64,000 nt of DNA from Ovis canadensis (Eukaryota; Chordata; Mammalia; Artiodactyla; Bovidae), in NCBI RefSeq assembly GCF_042477335.2, contig NC_091247.1, positions 4,424,501-4,488,500 of the forward strand, in the 5' to 3' direction. The notes under the pieces were generated by a model. That model made no database searches. It saw only the letters and a program-made list of their open reading frames with translations, and was not told where the DNA came from. Shown here in pieces: positions 10,955-21,312 of this stretch. Positions within the stretch are counted from its first letter, which is position 1, and each line of letters opens with the position of its first letter. Made by a program: the position numbers and the translations under genes.

Positions 10955-11310
10955 ACGTCCCCAATTGAGCCTGACAGCCACCCCAGGTGGCAGGTAGGAC
11001 TGTCTCAGCTTTACAAAAAGATAGAGGTGGGACTTCCCTGGTGGTCCAGTGGCTAAGACTCTGCGCTCCCAATGCAGGGACCTAGGTTCAATCCCTAGTT
11101 GGGGAACAATATCCATATGCCGCGATTAAGACCCAGCACAGCCAAATAAATAATTTTTTAAAAAAGAAGGAGGCTTAGAGACGTTGAAAGGTTGATTAAA
11201 TACTTGCCCAACGTCAGGCAGCTAGAAGAGGTGGGGCTGAACTTCAAAACCAGGTCTGTCTGTCTGTCTGAGTCAAAGCTCTGCCTTAAATGCAACATTG
11301 CGCTGCCTGA
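10955..11310 (-). mobile_element. MIR SINE split by a younger SINE
   Basis: 'cagctttacaaaaagataga' on the left and 'acttgcccaacgtcaggcag' on the right are consecutive reverse MIR segments flanking the SINE at 11031-11165. Confidence 0.65.
11031..11165 (+). mobile_element. Artiodactyl tRNA-derived SINE, short
   Basis: 'cttccctggtggtccagtgg', 'ctgcgctcccaatgcaggga' and 'aggttcaatccctagttggg' are followed by 'agcacagccaaataaata'. Confidence 0.9.
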
Positions 11311-12200
11311 TGCAAGGCATGCGAGCGAGAAAGTTGTCAAGAAGGATGCATTATACTGAGTTCAGTTGAATGCAGGGCCTTCCGCTCTTCCCCTACTCAG
11401 TCTTTCCAGGGTCATGCTGAGTTTTTGTTGCACGTATAGTGTTGTGTGTGTTCTTGATCCACTAAAATCTGAGCTTTTTCTCTTTCCTCATTTCTGAATT
11501 AAACCAAAAACCTAAATGAGCCCTCTGCCCAGGAGACCAGTATTACCTTGCAAACAGCTAGCACCTCCAAGTTGTCATCTAATTAAGCCGCCCTCCCAAA
11601 CCAAGCACATAACAGTTTCCCCACGTTAACAATGGCAGCCTCCCCTGGCGGCCCCTCATTGCCTTATACAGTGTCTGGCTGTAAAACCAATAAGCCCACG
11701 GCCGTGGAAACTGCACTCCTAAAGTTGGTCTTTCCCTTCAGCGGAGATCCTTTGAACGCTGGGCATTTTTATGAAGAAACATTCCAGGGCCGGGCACTGA
11801 ATGGAAGGGGCAGGTGGATTCTTTCATCAGCCCCATTTTCTGGTGTGTTCTCACTTTCAGCATTCTAGAAATCTGCTCTTTCGACATATACGTTGCACAG
11901 GGTGTTTGAAGTCCTTGTGTTCGCTGCTGTCAGCAGCTTAGTGTGAGTTTAAGGGGAGGGGGAGCTTGGAGCACACGCAGGGAGGGCTCGCTGGGTGCAG
12001 CGGGCATGCCATCCTGGGCAGACCAGAGCCACGTCTGCACCCTGCTTTGTGTGGGGTGGAGGGAGAGGTCACTCTCGCCAGGGAGCGGGAGAGGTTATCT
12101 CCTTGTGTGGGGGGATGGTGGTGGGGGTGGAATAAGTCCTCTGCGGCTTCGCAGGTGAGCTGCTCCCAACAATTGACCAGGCTTGAAGCTGGAATGAGAG
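11310..12200. other. Non-repetitive intronic sequence
   Basis: No gene or recognised repeat. It is moderately GC-rich with short overlapping frames only. Confidence 0.5.
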
Positions 12201-12204
12201 TGTG

Positions 12205-12422
12205 CGTGGCTCAGTCATTCAGCCACGTCCGACTCGCTTGCAACCCCATGGACTGTAGCCCACCAGGCTGCTTTGTCCATGGAGTTCTCCAGGCAAAAAT
12301 ACTGCTGTGGGTTGCCATTTCCTCCTCCAGGGGATCTTTCTTATCTGGGGATCAAACCAGCGTTTCCTGTGTCTCCTGCTTTTGCCAGAAAATTCTTTAC
12401 CACTGAGCTACCTGGGAAGCCC
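12205..12422 (-). mobile_element. Bov-tA SINE
   Basis: Reverse Bov-tA: 'ccatggactgtagcccacca', 'gttgccatttcctcctccag', 'taccactgagctacctggga'. Confidence 0.92.
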
Positions 12423-12599
12423 TGGAATGAGATAATATGGCTTTTTTCCCCTTGGGAGGGGTCCCCTGAAATAGAAAAGGATCAATTAATCTGACCTAGT
12501 TTGCTCTCTGCATCCCTGCAATAGAGGCAAGGCACTAACTGATAGAGGCGGACCACCTTCAGCCGTGTTCCACAACAGATTTCAATCGTTAGTTGATTT

Positions 12600-12755
12600 T
12601 TTAAAATATTTATTTAGCCGTGTCGGGTCCTGGTTGTGGCATGCGGGGTCTTAGTTGCGGTCTGTGGGATCTAGTTCGCCATCCAGAGATGGGACCCAGT
12701 CCCCCTGCACTGGGAGTCCAGAGTCTTAGCCACTGGACCACCAGGGAAGTCCCCC
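12600..12755 (-). mobile_element. Artiodactyl tRNA-derived SINE
   Basis: 'aatatttatttagccgtgtc', 'ggtcctggttgtggcatgcg', 'ccactggaccaccagggaag' in reverse orientation. Confidence 0.9.
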
Positions 12756-12779
12756 CTTTGCTGATTTTAAGGGGGAAAA

Positions 12780-13025
12780 ACACAAATTGCCGAATCAGCG
12801 ACAGAGTGTCGATTCTGGCTCGAGTTTGTGTACTGGCTCCCCTATTTTACCGACTCTGAGACTTTGGGGGCTGGTCATCTGCACTGCTGGAGCCTCTATA
12901 AAGCGGGAGAACTAATTCCTATGTCACGAGGCTGCTGAAAGGTCAGCCTGAACGAGGTGATGCCCATACATCTTTCAGCACACTCCCCGACACAGAGCAG
13001 AGCCCTCAGTCAACTGCAGGATAAA
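12780..13025 (+). mobile_element. Probable MIR SINE
   Basis: 'actctgagactttgggggct', then 'taaagcgggagaactaattc' and 'acacagagcagagccctcag', follow the MIR order of core, 'aaaatggggataata' block and tail in degraded form. Confidence 0.5.
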
Positions 13026-13357
13026 CCTTTTGGTGCAATTCCACGTCTAGTTGCAAGAGAAAAGAGCCAAACAGCTGCTCATATGGCCACTGTGTAGGTC
13101 AAGTTGACGAGTTCTCACAGTGCCCGGGGACAAACCTAGGTCTTGAGGAAAGGCTCCGCTACGACGATCATTCACAGCAATTAAGTCAGAAAGGACCTTT
13201 GTGGTTAGCATCTCCATGTAAGGGCTGACAATATTTGCCTCTCACTTCTTGTTCAGTGGGGACAGTTTCAATTTGGGAGGAAGAAAAAGTTCTGCAGATG
13301 GATGGTGACTGTTGGACAATAACGGGAATGTATTTCACGTACTTAAAAATGGGTAAG

Positions 13358-13645
13358 ATGGGGACTTCCCTCGTGGTCCCGTGGCTAAGACTTTATGTTC
13401 TCAAATGCAGGGGTTCGATCCCTGGATTGGGAAGATACCCTGGAGAAGGGAAAGGCTACCCACTCCAGTATTCTGGCCTGGAGAATTCCATGGACTCTAT
13501 AGTCCCTGGGGTTGAAAAGAGTCTGACACGACTGAGCGACTTTCACCTTCACAGGTTCAATCGGACTGGGGGACTAGATCCACACGTCACAACTGAGAGC
13601 GCTGTGTGCCGAAGCGAAGGTCCACCGCAGCCAAACGAATAAACG
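13358..13645 (+). mobile_element. Composite SINE: Bov-A inside a tRNA-derived SINE
   Basis: A tRNA-type SINE head (13360-13430) runs into a full Bov-A unit (about 13435-13550, ending 'gactgagcgactttcacctt'). Text typical of the first SINE's body then resumes ('gggggactagatccacacgt' through 'gccgaagcgaaggtccaccg'). Confidence 0.75.
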
Positions 13646-13649
13646 CACG

Positions 13650-14720
13650 CATGTTTTTAAATGGGCAGGATGGTAAACGCTAAGAGTATTTCATCACAAT
13701 TTGCTAAGGACCAAAAAAGCAAGGACTTGCAAAAGTCAGTTTTTCACCAGCAGCAACAAGTGATTTCCAACACACGTCCCAGTGGGTTCAAACTGTGAAG
13801 CTTTTCAGGGGTCCACAGCCAGGACCACCGGCAGGGTGGCCTTCCCGGGGGTGAGATGGGGCGCGACCCCTGAGGACAGCGGGTTGGGTCTGGGGCGTGG
13901 CCGTGCCGCGTGTGCACTGCCGCCTCATTTCCCTCTCTTTCAGCTTTCCTGGCACAAATCCAGCCCATAATTAGGAAGATCCTCCAAGGAGAGCGAATAC
14001 TTCCTGCCCAAATGACAAGCTGTGGATTAGGCTGATATCTTTCCAGATGTGGCATTTGTGTCTCTGGCAATGCTGCAGGTGGCTCTGTGCTTACAGGCCG
14101 GAAAGCTCCATCTGAGCGCCTTATCCCCACAAATACCTTCTTCCTCTGCTCCCTCTGATGCCCAGGGCTTTCATTTTCAAGCTGATTTCCCTCAGAGCCA
14201 CAGGCTCCCCTCAACTCTGTCATAAATAGACAACAGGAGGGGGCAGGGTGTCTTCAGAACCCAAAGAGGGGCCCGGTGGGGCCCTTCCCCCAGGTGGGCT
14301 TCCCAGCTCTCCTCCCAGGGTCTTCCAGGCATTTTACAGAGAAACCCTGAGGCCTGCTGTCGTCTATCCAGGGCCCAGCGCAGAGCTGACCCTCGATAAA
14401 TGGCTGTTGATTCAATGTTGAGTGGATATGATGGGGAAGGGGCCCAGAACTGCCACTGACTTCATGCAGTGTTGTGGGTGCAAAATTCATCCTTTGCACA
14501 CCCAAATGGGTGGCGTTCAAGTGCCAGTATCTACCATTCGAGCACGTCCAGGGGCCCCACGAATGTAACCTGGAGTCTTGTTCTCCAGGTAATACTCTGA
14601 TTTGACCCTTATAGACTCGTCTAAGTGACAATAACTGACATTTTGATAACATGATACTCCAAAATGAGCACCGCTGCCTCACGAAGCTCCCCAAGGCGAT
14701 CTGTTTCATGTAAGAAAGAC
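13650..14720. other. Non-repetitive intronic sequence
   Basis: No recognised exon. Minus frames of 159 (13744-14223) and 151 codons (14254-14709) have no domain that can be recognised, no flanking splice evidence and no family match from memory, so no gene is called. A short L2/MIR-like piece lies near 14390. Confidence 0.45.
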
Positions 14721-14727
14721 AAAGGCC

Positions 14728-14873
14728 TATTTTACTTTACTTTGTTTATTGTTATTATTTTTCTCGCTGCACAGCCTGCAAGGTCTTAGTTTGCCAACCA
14801 GGGGTTGAACCCGTGCCTCTTGCTGTGAAAGTGTGGCATCTGAACCTCTGGACCGCCAGGGGAATTCCCAACA
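14728..14873 (-). mobile_element. Artiodactyl tRNA-derived SINE
   Basis: Reverse copy with 'gcaaggtcttagtttgccaa', 'ccaggggttgaacccgtgcc' and 'ctggaccgccaggggaattc'. Confidence 0.85.
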
Positions 14874-14937
14874 GGGGCCTATTTTAAACTGAAAGATTTC
14901 TTTTTATGAACATGAATGTCCATCAACAAATGAGTGG

Positions 14938-15205
14938 AGGACCTCCCTGGTGGCCCCGTGGTGAAGAGTCCACCTGCCAAGGCGCGGAACACGAGTTCGA
15001 TCCCTAATCGGGGAAGATTCCATATGCTGAGGGCAGCTAAAGCCTGTGCTCCGCAACCACCAAGTCCTCGTGCCCGCAGCCTGTGCTCCGCACCAACAGC
15101 AACACTGCAGTGAGAAGCCTGAGCCCTGCCACTGGAGAAAGCCTGCGTGCAGTGGCCAAGGCCCAGGGCAACCGGGAGTGAGTGAATAATTTTAAAAACA
15201 ATACT
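14938..15205 (+). mobile_element. Artiodactyl tRNA-derived SINE inside L1
   Basis: 'gacctccctggtggccccgt', 'gttcgatccctaatcgggga', and a body with 'cctgtgctccgcaaccacca'. Confidence 0.85.
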
Positions 15206-15303
15206 AATTTTTAAAAAACAAATGAATAAGTGGATAAGTAAACTGTAGTTCATTCCTACAATGGAGTAGTACTCAGCCATTAAAGGAATGGAGTACCAAT
15301 ATA

Positions 15304-15822
15304 TGGCATGACAAACCTAGACAGCATATTAAAAAGCAGAGACATGATCTTGCCAACAAAGGTCCCCATAGTCAAAGCTGTGGTTTTTCCAGTAGTCATG
15401 TAAGGATGTGACAGATGGACCATAAAGAAAGCTGAGCACCGAAGAATTGACGCTTCTGAACTGTGGTGTTGGAGAAGACTCTTAAGTCCCTTGGACTGCA
15501 AGGAGATCCAACTATCCTTGGATCTATCCTAAAGGAAATCAACCCTGAATATTCATTGGAAGGACTGATGCTGAAGCTGAAACTCCAGTACTTTGGCCAC
15601 CTGATGTGGAGAGCCGAATCATTAGAAAAGACCCTGATGCTGGGAAAGACTGAAGGTGGGAGGAGAAGCGGATGATAGAAGATGAGATGGTTGGATGGTA
15701 TCACCAACTCGATGGACCTGAGTCTGAGCAAGCTCCAGGTGATGGTGATGGACAGGGAAGCCTGGCGTGCTGCAGTCCGTGGGGTCACAAAGAGTCGGAC
15801 ATGACTGAGCAACTGAACAACA
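15304..15822 (+). mobile_element. BovB LINE 3' end inside L1
   Basis: 5'-truncated BovB beginning near 'ggcatgacaaacctagacag' and ending 'gactgagcaactgaacaac'. The reading frame is broken by several changes relative to younger copies in this window. Confidence 0.93.
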
Positions 15823-16237
15823 TTATGTAGATGAACCTGGAAAACACTATGCCAAGCAAAAGAAGCCAGAATAGGCAAGTGCACAGACAGCAAGCAGATG
15901 AGAGGTTATCAGGAGATGAGGGGAGAAGGGAGTGGAGATTGACTGCCTGGTGGGTACAAGGAGGTGGTGGTTGAAAAACATTACGAATACACTAAATGTG
16001 ACTGAGTTAAATCCTTCAGATGGTTAATTATATGTATTTCACATCAATGAAAAAACATTCAAGTACAAAATAGTCTAAGATAAGGTTTAATATGCAAAAT
16101 GAAATGAGGCAGCGCAAACTGTAACACAGATTTTTTTTTATCTCATTTGAATAAATTTTCTGCTAAAGATGTTTCCTTGCTTTTGGTGTGGATCATTTTT
16201 TAAGTTTTTATTCAATTTGTTACAAACTGCTTCTGTT

Positions 16238-16362
16238 TTATGTTCTTGGGGGGTTTTTTGGCCACTGGGAGTGTGGGATCTTAACTCCTCCACCAGGGAT
16301 CAAACCCACACTCCCTGCATTGGAAGGTGAAGCCTTAACCAGAGGACCAGCAGCAAAGTCCC
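16238..16362 (-). mobile_element. Artiodactyl tRNA-derived SINE
   Basis: 'ggccactgggagtgtgggat', 'ccagggatcaaacccacact', 'taaccagaggaccagcagca' in reverse orientation. Confidence 0.8.
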
Positions 16363-16539
16363 TGGATAAATTCTGCCAGTTGCAATCCTGACAAGATGGA
16401 AATACTGTGCTGTCCGGGTAAGGATGCTTTCACGATCCATTCTACTTGTAATTTCTCATTCCACGTCTGGCTTCACATCTAGCTGGCTAGCAAGCTGCCT
16501 AAGAAAGATCGGGGGTTCTTTTCCACCTTACTCCCTGTA

Positions 16540-16620
16540 TTCCTAGCACCTAAGTTGGCTCCTGGCACATAGCAAATGGCAAATAATTGTGTGCTGAGCA
16601 AATGAATGATCCCAGCAACA
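16540..16620 (+). mobile_element. L2/MIR 3' end remnant
   Basis: 'ctcctggcacatagcaaatg' followed by 'gagcaaatgaatga' is the common L2/MIR terminal motif. Confidence 0.5.
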
Positions 16621-16654
16621 GAATTTCACTCAGCCTGGGTGAGCAGTAGAGGGG

Positions 16655-16830
16655 ACTCTGGGTCATCTCTTCTCAACCTGGGATGCACACACCCCTCACC
16701 TGGGACCTCGTTAGAGACGCAGATTCTGATTCATCGGCCTGGGACAGGAGCTGACATTCTGTTTCCAAGTGCCCAGGGATAAGGACGCTGCTGGTCCACC
16801 AGTCACATCTGGAGGAGTGGGAGTCCAGGC
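16655..16830 (+). mobile_element. MER5-type DNA transposon remnant
   Basis: 'acctgggacctcgttagaga', 'gcagattctgattcatcggc' and 'gctgctggtccacc' follow the MER5A order. Confidence 0.65.
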
Positions 16831-16834
16831 ATGC

Positions 16835-17735
16835 CAGACCCCAAGCCTTGTCACTGAAGAAACAGTGCAGGTTTCCAGGTCAGACACCTGGGCGGTTTGC
16901 CTCCCCAGACCTCACTGCTCACTAGTCCTCCCGGCACGGAGGCGCCGGAGCACTTCCTGGTTACCCCTGGGGAGGGTGATTAAGGCAATTGGCAACTTTT
17001 TCCCATGATTCCATGGTAGGCTGTCATTTCGAGGAAAATACGTCCAACTCAATTCCCAACACTCGGTGTTGGATGTCTTCTTATGTGTAGGGGGGGGAGC
17101 AGGGAAGAGTCTGTGGCCCTCCCCCAGAGAAACCTGCTGCTCTTCTGCCTTTGTGTTTCTGAGCATGTAAACTCAGCTGGAATCACAGCTAATAAACAGG
17201 TCATCTTGTATTTCCAAAATAAAAACATACCGTCTTTCAGCGGAATAGCAACTGTACATTAAAAAGCTGTCAACTTCACTACAATTTCCCTGAACCCTGC
17301 ACTGCAGAGAGATACCTTGTCACTCAGAGTTGAGCGCAGCTTTACTGAAATACCTCCTTGTCTGCGTAAATAATGAGTAGAATTGCATAAGAATACCTGG
17401 TCCCCAGCCTCCTTTCCCCCTGCTCCCAAAGAAACCTGCAAATAGCAGATTTATGGGGTGAGGTGCTCAACATTTCACTCTGAAAACAAAAGCATGTGGT
17501 CCCACCAAACCCAGTGTTGTGTATTTAGGGTGTAGAGGAGGGAGTGGGGGGTGAAGGGGCAAGGAGAGAAGGGTGATGGTGATGGACATGGTGGTCTTTG
17601 CCAGCTTCCAATCAAGGAGTCAAACTGTCACTCAACAGCTATTTTGAGAACACACACAGGCTTGCATCAAAAGTGCCATATCCGGGAGATATTTGCTGAG
17701 GAAGAATGACCCAGACCTCACAAAGTGGCAGCCCA
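16835..17735. other. Non-repetitive intronic sequence
   Basis: No recognised gene or repeat. It contains AT-rich patches and a short G run near 17092. Confidence 0.5.
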
Positions 17736-17739
17736 CACA

Positions 17740-17925
17740 GCCTGCAGGTTTCAAGACCTAGATTCAAGAACCACTCTACCACCTGCCAACTGTGGGATTT
17801 TAAAGTCCCTTCACCTCTCTAAGCCTCAGATGTCAGACTCTCAAATGACAACAAGAATAATGATGGCCTCATGCAGTGAAAGCAAATGAGATGATGAATA
17901 CAAAGATACTTTAAATCCTCAAGTA
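17740..17925 (+). mobile_element. MIR SINE
   Basis: 'cacctgccaactgtgggatt', 'tcccttcacctctctaagcc' and 'aaatgagatgatgaatacaa' match degraded MIR. A possible tail continues after the BovB at 17957-19121. Confidence 0.65.
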
Positions 17926-17956
17926 TAATCTAATTGCTAATCATTATTATCAGTAG

Positions 17957-19121
17957 CTACAGAGATCAAATTGCCAACATCCACTGGATCATCAAAAAAG
18001 CAAGAGAGTTCCAGAAAAACACCTGTTTCTGCTTTATTGACTATGCCAAAGACTTTGACTGTGTAGATCACAATAAACTGTGGAAAATTCTGAAAGAGAT
18101 GGGAATACCAGACCACTTGACCTGCCTCTTGAGAAATCTGTATGCAGGTCAGGAAGCAACAGTTAGAACTGGACATGGAACAACAGACTGGGGCCAAATA
18201 GGAAAAGGAGCATGTCAAGGTTGTATATTGTCACCCTGCTTATTTAACTTATATGCAGAGTACATCATGAGAAACACTGGGCTGGAAAAAGCACAAGCTG
18301 GAATCAAGTTTGCCAGGAGAAATATCAATAACCTCAGATATGCAAATGACATCACCCTTATGGCAGAAAGTGAAGAGGAGCTAAAAAGCCTCTTGATGAA
18401 AGTGAAAGAGGAGAGTGAAAAAGTTGGCTTAAAGCTCAACATTCAGAAAACGAAGATCATGGCATCTAGTCCCATTACTTCACAGGAAATAGATGGGGAA
18501 ACAGTGTAAACAGTGTCAGACTTTATTTTGGGGGGCTCCAAAATCACTGCAGATGGTGATTGGAGCCATGAAATTAAAAGATGCTTGCTCCTTGGAAGAA
18601 AAGTTATGACCAACCTAGATAGCATATTCAAAAGCAGAGACATTACTTTGCCAACAAAGGTCCGTCTAGTCAAGGCTATGGTTTTCCCTGTGGTCATGTA
18701 TGGATGTGAGAGTTGGACTGTGAAGAAAGCTGAGCGCCAAAGAATTGATGCTTTTGGACTGTGGTGTTGGAGAAGACTCTTGAGAGTCCCTTGGACTGCA
18801 AGGAGATCCAATCAGTCCATCCTAAAGGAGATCAGTCTGGGATTTCTTTGGAAGGAATGATGCTAAAGCTGAAACTCCAGTACTTTGGCCACCTCATGCG
18901 AAGAGTTGACTTATTGGAAAAGACCCTGATGCTGGGAGGGATTGGGGGCAGGAGGACATGGGGGTGACAGAAGATGAGATGGCTGGATGGCATCACGGAC
19001 TCAATGGACATGAGTGTGAGTAAGCTCCGGGAGTTGGTGATGGACAGGGAGGCCTAGCGTGCTGCGATTCATGGGGTCGCAGAGTCGGACATGACTGTGT
19101 GACTGAACTGAACTGAACTGA
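17957..19121 (+). mobile_element. BovB LINE, 5'-truncated, with degraded RT
   Basis: A BovB copy covering the reverse-transcriptase palm and the C-terminal part. The first frame (to 18509) shows RT motif A (FIDYAKDFDCVDH), motif B ('GxGACQGCILSPCLFN') and motif C, but motif C reads YAND instead of YADD, a loss of one catalytic aspartate. A TAA stop ends that frame at 18507-18509; another frame follows (18513-18860) before further breaks. The endonuclease half is absent. The ACTGAACTGAACTGA tail at about 19105-19121 is typical of young BovB. Confidence 0.96.
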
Positions 19122-19189
19122 TGCAAGAATGCACATTAAAACTACTGCCTGGCCCATAGAAAGAACCCAGGAAATGTGAGCTCTTATTA

Positions 19190-19470
19190 TTGTTACTGCT
19201 GCTCTGGGTGATGATAGTGACAGTCCCCACTGATGGTAATGATAGTGACAAAATTGAGGATGATGTTGTCACTAATAATGATGATGATGGTGGTGATGCT
19301 GATGATGGTGTTGATGATGATGACGGGAGTGGTGCTGATGTTGACAACGGTGCTGATGTTGACGATGGTGTTGATATGGATGATGGTGCTGATGTTGACA
19401 ATGGCGTTGATGGTGATGATAAGTGTTGATGTTGATGATGATGATGGTGATGATAGTGAGATGCTCCATT
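19190..19470 (+). repeat. Imperfect GAT/GGT-rich triplet repeat
   Basis: A degenerate GATGATGGT-type array about 280 bp long. The Asp-rich plus frames and His/Ser-rich minus frames over it are translations of the repeat. Confidence 0.9.
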
Positions 19471-19474
19471 CTTC

Positions 19475-20150
19475 CTGAGTGGTGATCTAGATTGCTGCAT
19501 CATAGGATCAAGGACCAAGAGAGATGCCAGCTCTAGATATGCAGATTAGGGCATGTTACCCAGACTGAGAGTTGGAACTGTAACAAAACTGATTTAGATG
19601 AGCTTGAATTGGAAAGACTGAATCAGACCATAAAGAGTGGAATCTCTCAGCCCAGAGCTCAGATGTGGAGGAAGGAAGAAGATGTTCCAGCTGCCTATAT
19701 GGGTTTAATCAGGGCACTTCCTGGAGGAGGGGAGCCAAAACCAGTGATTTAAGCAGTTGACAGAATAGAGAATGGTGATCCCACATGCCCCCATCCAGAA
19801 GTCCCTTGTTGGCTTAGCAGTTGCCACCTGCATCCTCCAGGTCTTTGAAGCCTAGGGTTGGACTCAGTGCTGACAATCATTACATTCAACTTCTTCCTTA
19901 GCCTTTATTTAAGATTATTGACCATACCTCCCTGACCCTGCAAAACAAAGGGGAACTTGGAGATCCTTTTTTCCCTAAAGGTCTACAATGCAGTGGCAAT
20001 TACATTCTCCTAAAATACACATATATGTATACCAAATGGTATGCAGAGCCCATGTGTTCCAGCTCATCAGAGCTGACAGTTAAACATTCAGAAATTTTGC
20101 AAGTCATTAATAAAATTAAATTATATAAGGCTACAATTAAATGAGATATA
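19475..20150. other. Unassigned AT-rich sequence
   Basis: No recognised gene; no confidently named repeat. Confidence 0.45.
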
Positions 20151-20151
20151 G

Positions 20152-20278
20152 AAGGAAATGGCAACCCACTCCAGTATTCTTACCTGGAAAATCTTATAGA
20201 CAGAGGAGCCTGGCAGGCTACAGTCCTGGGGCCACAACAGTCAGACACGACTAAGCAACTAACAACAATTAAAAACAA
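20152..20278 (+). mobile_element. Bov-A SINE unit
   Basis: 'gaaatggcaacccactccag', 'ggctacagtcctggggccac', 'gtcagacacgactaagcaac', then an 'aacaacaa' tail. Confidence 0.9.
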
Positions 20279-20414
20279 AGGCAATTAAAAAAAAAAAAAA
20301 GCAATGAATACCTAAAACTCATCACTTTCTAATTACTTTACTGCATTTTATTATTACATTTTATGATTATCTTGAGATTTATTTACCTCTATCACATCTA
20401 TATAGTGAAAATAC

Positions 20415-20860
20415 TGTACACTCATTTCCCCCTTTAGGGTGATCTTTCTAAATTTGATCATATGCCTTTTACGGGCTTCCCACTGCCCTCATACAAAATC
20501 CAGAGACTCCTATCATGGCATCCAAGAATCCTTCCTCCAGATCCACTTCTTACCACGCTCTGCCTTGAATTTCCACCTGCGGGTGCTGACTGTCAGGCTC
20601 CCCAGGTGACACTAGTGGTAAGGAATCCGCCTGCCAGTGCAGATCCCTGGGTTGGGAAGATCCCCCTCGAAGAGGAAATAGCAATCCACTCATGTATTCT
20701 TGCTGGAAAATCCCATGGATAGAGGAGCTTGGTGGGCTGAAGTCCATGGGATTGCAAAGAGTTTGACACGCCTGAGTGTCTGATCACACACACACATGCT
20801 GACTGCCTTTCTGGCCCACATGGTCTCAGCCCACGCTGTTACCTACCCTCTAGAGGCTAG
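20415..20860 (+). mobile_element. L2 LINE fragment split by Bov-tA
   Basis: 'tgatctttctaaatttgatc' and 'acgggcttcccactgccctc' left of the SINE and 'tttctggcccacatggtctc' right of it read as L2 3' sequence. Confidence 0.6.
20598..20795 (+). mobile_element. Bov-tA SINE inside L2
   Basis: 'ggctccccaggtgacactag', 'ggaatccgcctgccagtgca', 'gttgggaagatccccctcga', ending in a (CA)n near 20785. Confidence 0.9.
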
Positions 20861-20861
20861 A

Positions 20862-21312
20862 AGTACATCAGTTCAGTTCAGTCGCTCAGTCATGTCCAAC
20901 ACTTTGTAACCCCATGGACTGCAGCATGCCAGGCCTCCCTGTCCATCACCAATTCCTGGAGCTTACTCAAATTTATGTCCATTAAGTTGGTGATGCCATC
21001 CAACTATCTCATCCTCTGTCATCCCCTTCTCCTCCTGCCCTCAATCTTTCCCAGCATCAGGCTCTTTTCCAGTGAGTCAGTTTATCGCATCAGGTGGCCA
21101 AAGTATTGGAGTTTCAGCTTCAGCATCAGTCCTTCCAATGAATATTCAGGACTGATTTCCTTTAGGATGGACTGGTTGGATCTCCTTGCAGTCCAAGGAA
21201 CTCCCAAGAGTCTTCTCTAGCACCACAGTTCAAAAGCATCAATTCTTTTGCGCTCAGCTTTCTTTATAGTCCAACTCTCACATCCATACATGACTAATGG
21301 AAAAACCATACC
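20862..21312 (-). mobile_element. BovB element A, 3' part
   Basis: Reverse-orientation BovB 3' end, from the 'cagttcagtcgctcagtc' terminus to '...accatacctttgact'. The consensus continues exactly at 23247, so this is one half of an element split by BovB element B. Confidence 0.93.

Larger units (their letters stand above)
14905..16070 (+). mobile_element. L1 LINE 3' region carrying two insertions
   Basis: Consecutive L1 pieces are 'gtccatcaacaaatgagtgg', 'gagtagtactcagccattaa' and 'gtagatgaacctggaaaaca', then the 3' UTR to about 16070. A tRNA-type SINE (14938-15205) and a BovB end (15304-15822) interrupt it. Confidence 0.85.

Noticed and set aside
10512..11072. Overlapping frames with 'protein-like' text such as CSPPGSSVHGIFQARVLEWGA
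   Set aside because: This is the usual translation of Bov-A/Bov-tA SINEs and recurs at every such copy in the window.
13744..14709. Minus frames of 159 and 151 codons
   Set aside because: No recognisable family, no gene context, and each begins and ends in ordinary intronic sequence. They could be tested by cross-species alignment, but nothing here supports a gene.
19069..19518. 149-codon Ser/Thr/His-rich minus frame and Asp-rich plus frames
   Set aside because: Produced by the degenerate GAT/GGT triplet repeat.
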